A stretch of 64,000 nt of DNA from Steinernema hermaphroditum (taxonomy: Eukaryota; Nematoda; Chromadorea; Rhabditida; Steinernematidae), in contig CM059625.1 of assembly GCA_030435675.1 (NCBI GenBank), forward strand, positions 806,001 through 870,000. The letters run 5' to 3'. The notes under the pieces are model-generated. The model saw only the letters and a list, made by a program, of their open reading frames with translations, was not told the DNA's origin and ran no database searches. The position numbers and the translations under genes were made by a program. Positions 61,401-64,000 of the stretch are shown here, one piece after another; the stretch's first letter is position 1; each line of letters starts with the position of its first letter.

Positions 61401-62941
61401 GTTAGCCGCTCTTTTTCGTGCTGGTCGAGCTGACTACTGAGACTGTTTCTCGTTTCACGAATATTTTTATTGGGTTCAGACTATTGGGTTAAGAGCAGAA
61501 TTCAGGAATCTCTTACGTACACAATTTAAGTAGACACTTCGAAAATAGAAGTCTACGCATTTGCGGCCCCACACATCGGTTCTCTCACCGTGAATGCACG
61601 CACGACTGACCTGGGCAGTCAGACGGAAGGATGTGCTGCCGGCAAACCGTCTCGCGCCGACCAATGGTCGGTCGATGGCCGCCGCTCGCACCTTCCGCTT
61701 GCCCGTTGGCGACAACAACACGCGATATTTAAGTCTTCGTTTCCTTTATTTGCATGGTCGCCACCCTCCTGAGCGCCGCGGTGTTCTTAACTTCGCAAAA
61801 TCGAAATAGGAGTTCTGCTGAACGTTATATTTTGAAAATTATGATTACGCGGCAAAACTGTCAGCTGGTGGTACAGACAGCGGCCACCGAAAGCCGGGCG
61901 TCGTCGCAAAGGCGTGCGCGGCGCGGCGCGCGACTAGTTTGACGCCCGGTTCGCGTTTTTTGCGAATTTGTCCCATCGCCCGAGACGATGAGAGGTCGCG
62001 TGAGGCTAAGGACGTTTGACGGAGACACAGATGCACTTCATCAGAAGCGTCTTCAAATTGTTTCCTTCCCGCGAGTGCTGTACTGTTCCATTCCGCCCCA
62101 ATTGAGGCTCTTAATTTGATTACAGGAAAAGCTGAACTTTCTGGTCTGGTTTTTGGTTCGCAATCGCATTAAGTTATTCACGAGACGGACATTTTTTGTT
62201 CGCGTCTATTTAAATGCAAAGCTTTCCGAGACGGACGTGCACTGACCAGTCTGACGTTATTATTTTGCTCATACAATTGTGGCGAGAATACAAGGAATTT
62301 CGAGTCTTACTTTTTAGTGATTCTTTTGCCACAAAAGGACGCCAACGAACCATTTCACATAAATCTAGATACGATTGACATCTCGCCCGTTTGCGGATGC
62401 TTCTAGGAAATTGGAATTGCTTGTTTTCACGCTTATTTCATTCCGCTTGCTATGCCGCCAATAAGCAAGGTGGTCCGCTTAGTCGCTGTTTGAACGCCCC
62501 TTTTTAGCCCAAGCATAATCGTTCTGGCACTGGTCACCATAAAGGTCCAACAGGTTCTAATTGAAAGACGTTTCCTCTGCGAAAATTACGCATGTTAACG
62601 TGAAAGATACTAATGATTACGCTGCAAAACGGTCGGCTAGTAGTAGTGTTTAGTTTATTTTGTTTACCTATTTTATTAAATTATATATTTACGGATCAAC
62701 TGTTGTTTGAAAACAGTGTTGAAACACTGTGCCTTCAACCTCATTATTTCTGCATAAACATGAGACTAGCACGAACAGCTGTAAACTCGTAAATGTTACT
62801 AAAACAATGTTTGTTTGCCGTCATTTCCGCGGAGCCTCTCCTGCTCTCATCGTGCTCCCACTCACCCTTGCGTCTCCGCCCTCGCGTCACAACAATATTT
62901 ATGTTTACTTCGGTCTCATCTCAGTCTTCCGTTCCAGGGTG
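55493..62941. other. 7.4 kb interval with no supported gene
   Basis: Only short, motif-free frames are present. GC-rich islands occur near 58110-58310, 59150-59420, 60050-60430 and 61560-61960 and resemble those upstream of the polo kinase. A 9-base-arm palindrome is at about 58873-58891. No RNA gene is recognised. Confidence 0.4.
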
Positions 62942-63277
62942 ATGCCATCGTCGTTCATCCGAAAACGCGTGTATGGCCTTATTCGAACGACATTCACGCC
63001 TTCGCAAAGCTCTGATGACGATGCACTGGGTGGCGGTATAGAGGTTGGCGCCACGGAGCCGCATCCATCGGCACACCGAGTGCACGACCCCAACTCGACG
63101 CCTTCTTCGGACAACTCGTTTATTTCGCAGTGCATCACAGCTGGGCGACATGGACGACAGCCGTTGCCTGAAATCTATGCCGGCAAAACAGGACTCGACT
63201 TGCCGGTCATTCATCTCCAAAAATTGCGTGTCGATGTCAAGGCGACGGACACCGGCCCTGAGGGAGGCCTCACGCAG
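62942..63277 (+). CDS. Probable first coding exon of a gene leaving the window
   Basis: A TTCCAG acceptor at 62932-62937 is followed four bases later by an ATG that opens 112 codons, ending in phase 0 at CAG|GTACAT. The peptide begins MPSSFIRKRVYGLIRTTF. It then turns acidic, Gly-rich and polar (SDDDALGGG...), with no signal peptide or domain that I recognise. This looks like a trans-spliced first exon with a disordered N terminus. A frame starting upstream at 62729 would run through the acceptor and is less likely. No second exon is visible before the end of the window. Confidence 0.4.
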
Positions 63278-64000
63278 GTACATACGGCTTTCACTGTTTG
63301 TTGTGTACATATTCCCACTTCGTACAATCACAAAAGCACACCTTGGCAATGCGAAAACAATCTTTGGTAAACAATGGAAATGGCCATTTTTGAATACGTT
63401 TATGATGATGGTGAAAAAAAACTGATGAAAGATGAAAACAGCGAAAGGTACTTTCACTGTCCCGATAACACCTTTTCGTGGAGGTCATGCTCTTAGAAGC
63501 CATATTTTACAAAGAAGTGATGATAAACAACCCGAAGTGGTCACTGATGAACGCGTTTGTAAGGGGATTCGTCGTGGTTCAACGACAATAAAGGGAAATG
63601 AAATTTAAACGAATGCAATTTTTGCTGCCGGAGAGTCGCCCCATGTGGCACTATTGAACTCTTTTGCAAGATTGTCAGCTCTGCGAAGATCGCATCAAAG
63701 AGCCACACTTGGAAATACCACTTACAAAGATCGAGTTGGCCCAAATTGAACATAACTTGAAATTCAACAGAGCAGTGATTTTTGCGGAATGGTCGTACAC
63801 GTGTTCGAGCCTCCTAACAGTTCGTTCGCAAAAAGTGCAATAAATTAGCCCAACTTGCCTCTCGTGCAGTGCAACAGCTTCATTGTTTTGCGACCCTTCC
63901 GCGCACGCTCAGACGACACACGTTGTCCTCACTCTTTTGAAAACATGACGATTAAGCCGGAACCGGTCCTGAGTGGAACTGGAAAGAAGTAGAAATTATC
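63278..64000. other. Right end of window, no exon seen
   Basis: About 0.7 kb, probably intron or flank of the exon ending at 63277. Short frames only. Confidence 0.4.

Overview
The window looks like nuclear DNA of a clade V (rhabditid/strongylid-like) nematode. Genes are split into short exons by introns of about 44-60 bp as well as some of 1-2 kb. Many start codons sit a few bases after a TTTCAG-type acceptor with no upstream coding exon, which is the pattern expected for spliced-leader trans-splicing. The set of orthologues also fits: ARL2/evl-20, eIF3g, sqv-2, NECAP, rsp-7, MECR and KANK/vab-19. From memory, most of these lie on Caenorhabditis elegans chromosome II. The species cannot be named from the sequence alone. 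All exon models were built by reading splice sites and checking reading phase by hand.

Layout. At 450-2,553 (minus), eif-3.G is followed by evl-20 (ARL2) in what looks like an operon. At 3,355-4,744 (plus) is a TTC19-like mitochondrial TPR gene. Between 4,990 and 13,355 four minus-strand genes lie head to tail: ncap-1, a UBE2J2-type E2, sqv-2 and a PIG-W/GWT1 acyltransferase. At 13,861-17,664 (plus) are rsp-7 (SREK1-like) and mecr-1, with ncap-1 and rsp-7 divergent from a shared 505 bp interval. At 18,749-21,993 (plus) is a SEC14-like CRAL-TRIO/GOLD gene, converging on ribosomal protein eL42 (22,171-22,535, minus). From 22.5 to 35.6 kb I find no convincing gene, only scattered GC-rich islands. 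At 35,603-38,478 (plus) is a complete polo-like kinase with a polo-box domain. At 39,587-42,330 (plus) is a single-RRM protein whose 2.1 kb intron carries two adjacent mariner elements. At 42,608-44,135 (minus) is an acyl-CoA dehydrogenase. At 45,010-50,831 (minus) is the 13-exon KANK gene vab-19. From 50.9 to 64 kb is mostly non-coding, with three exon-like segments on the plus strand. Two of them share compatible phase and weakly resemble the end of a SAPS domain.

The genes are housekeeping and developmental rather than one dedicated system: translation (eIF3g, eL42), splicing (rsp-7), tubulin/ciliary GTPase (evl-20), membrane and ER biology (PIG-W, UBE2J2, sqv-2, NECAP, SEC14-like), mitochondrial metabolism (TTC19-like, MECR, ACAD), cell cycle (PLK) and attachment/cytoskeleton (KANK). 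I found no CRISPR, rRNA, tRNA or clearly new multi-gene system. The most unusual points are a candidate 30-nt intron in eif-3.G, a GC-AG intron in eL42, a decayed exon duplicate placed at the TTC19-like start site, an altered conserved residue in the polo kinase, a possible captured membrane-protein exon inside a mariner element, and the orphan SAPS-like exons.
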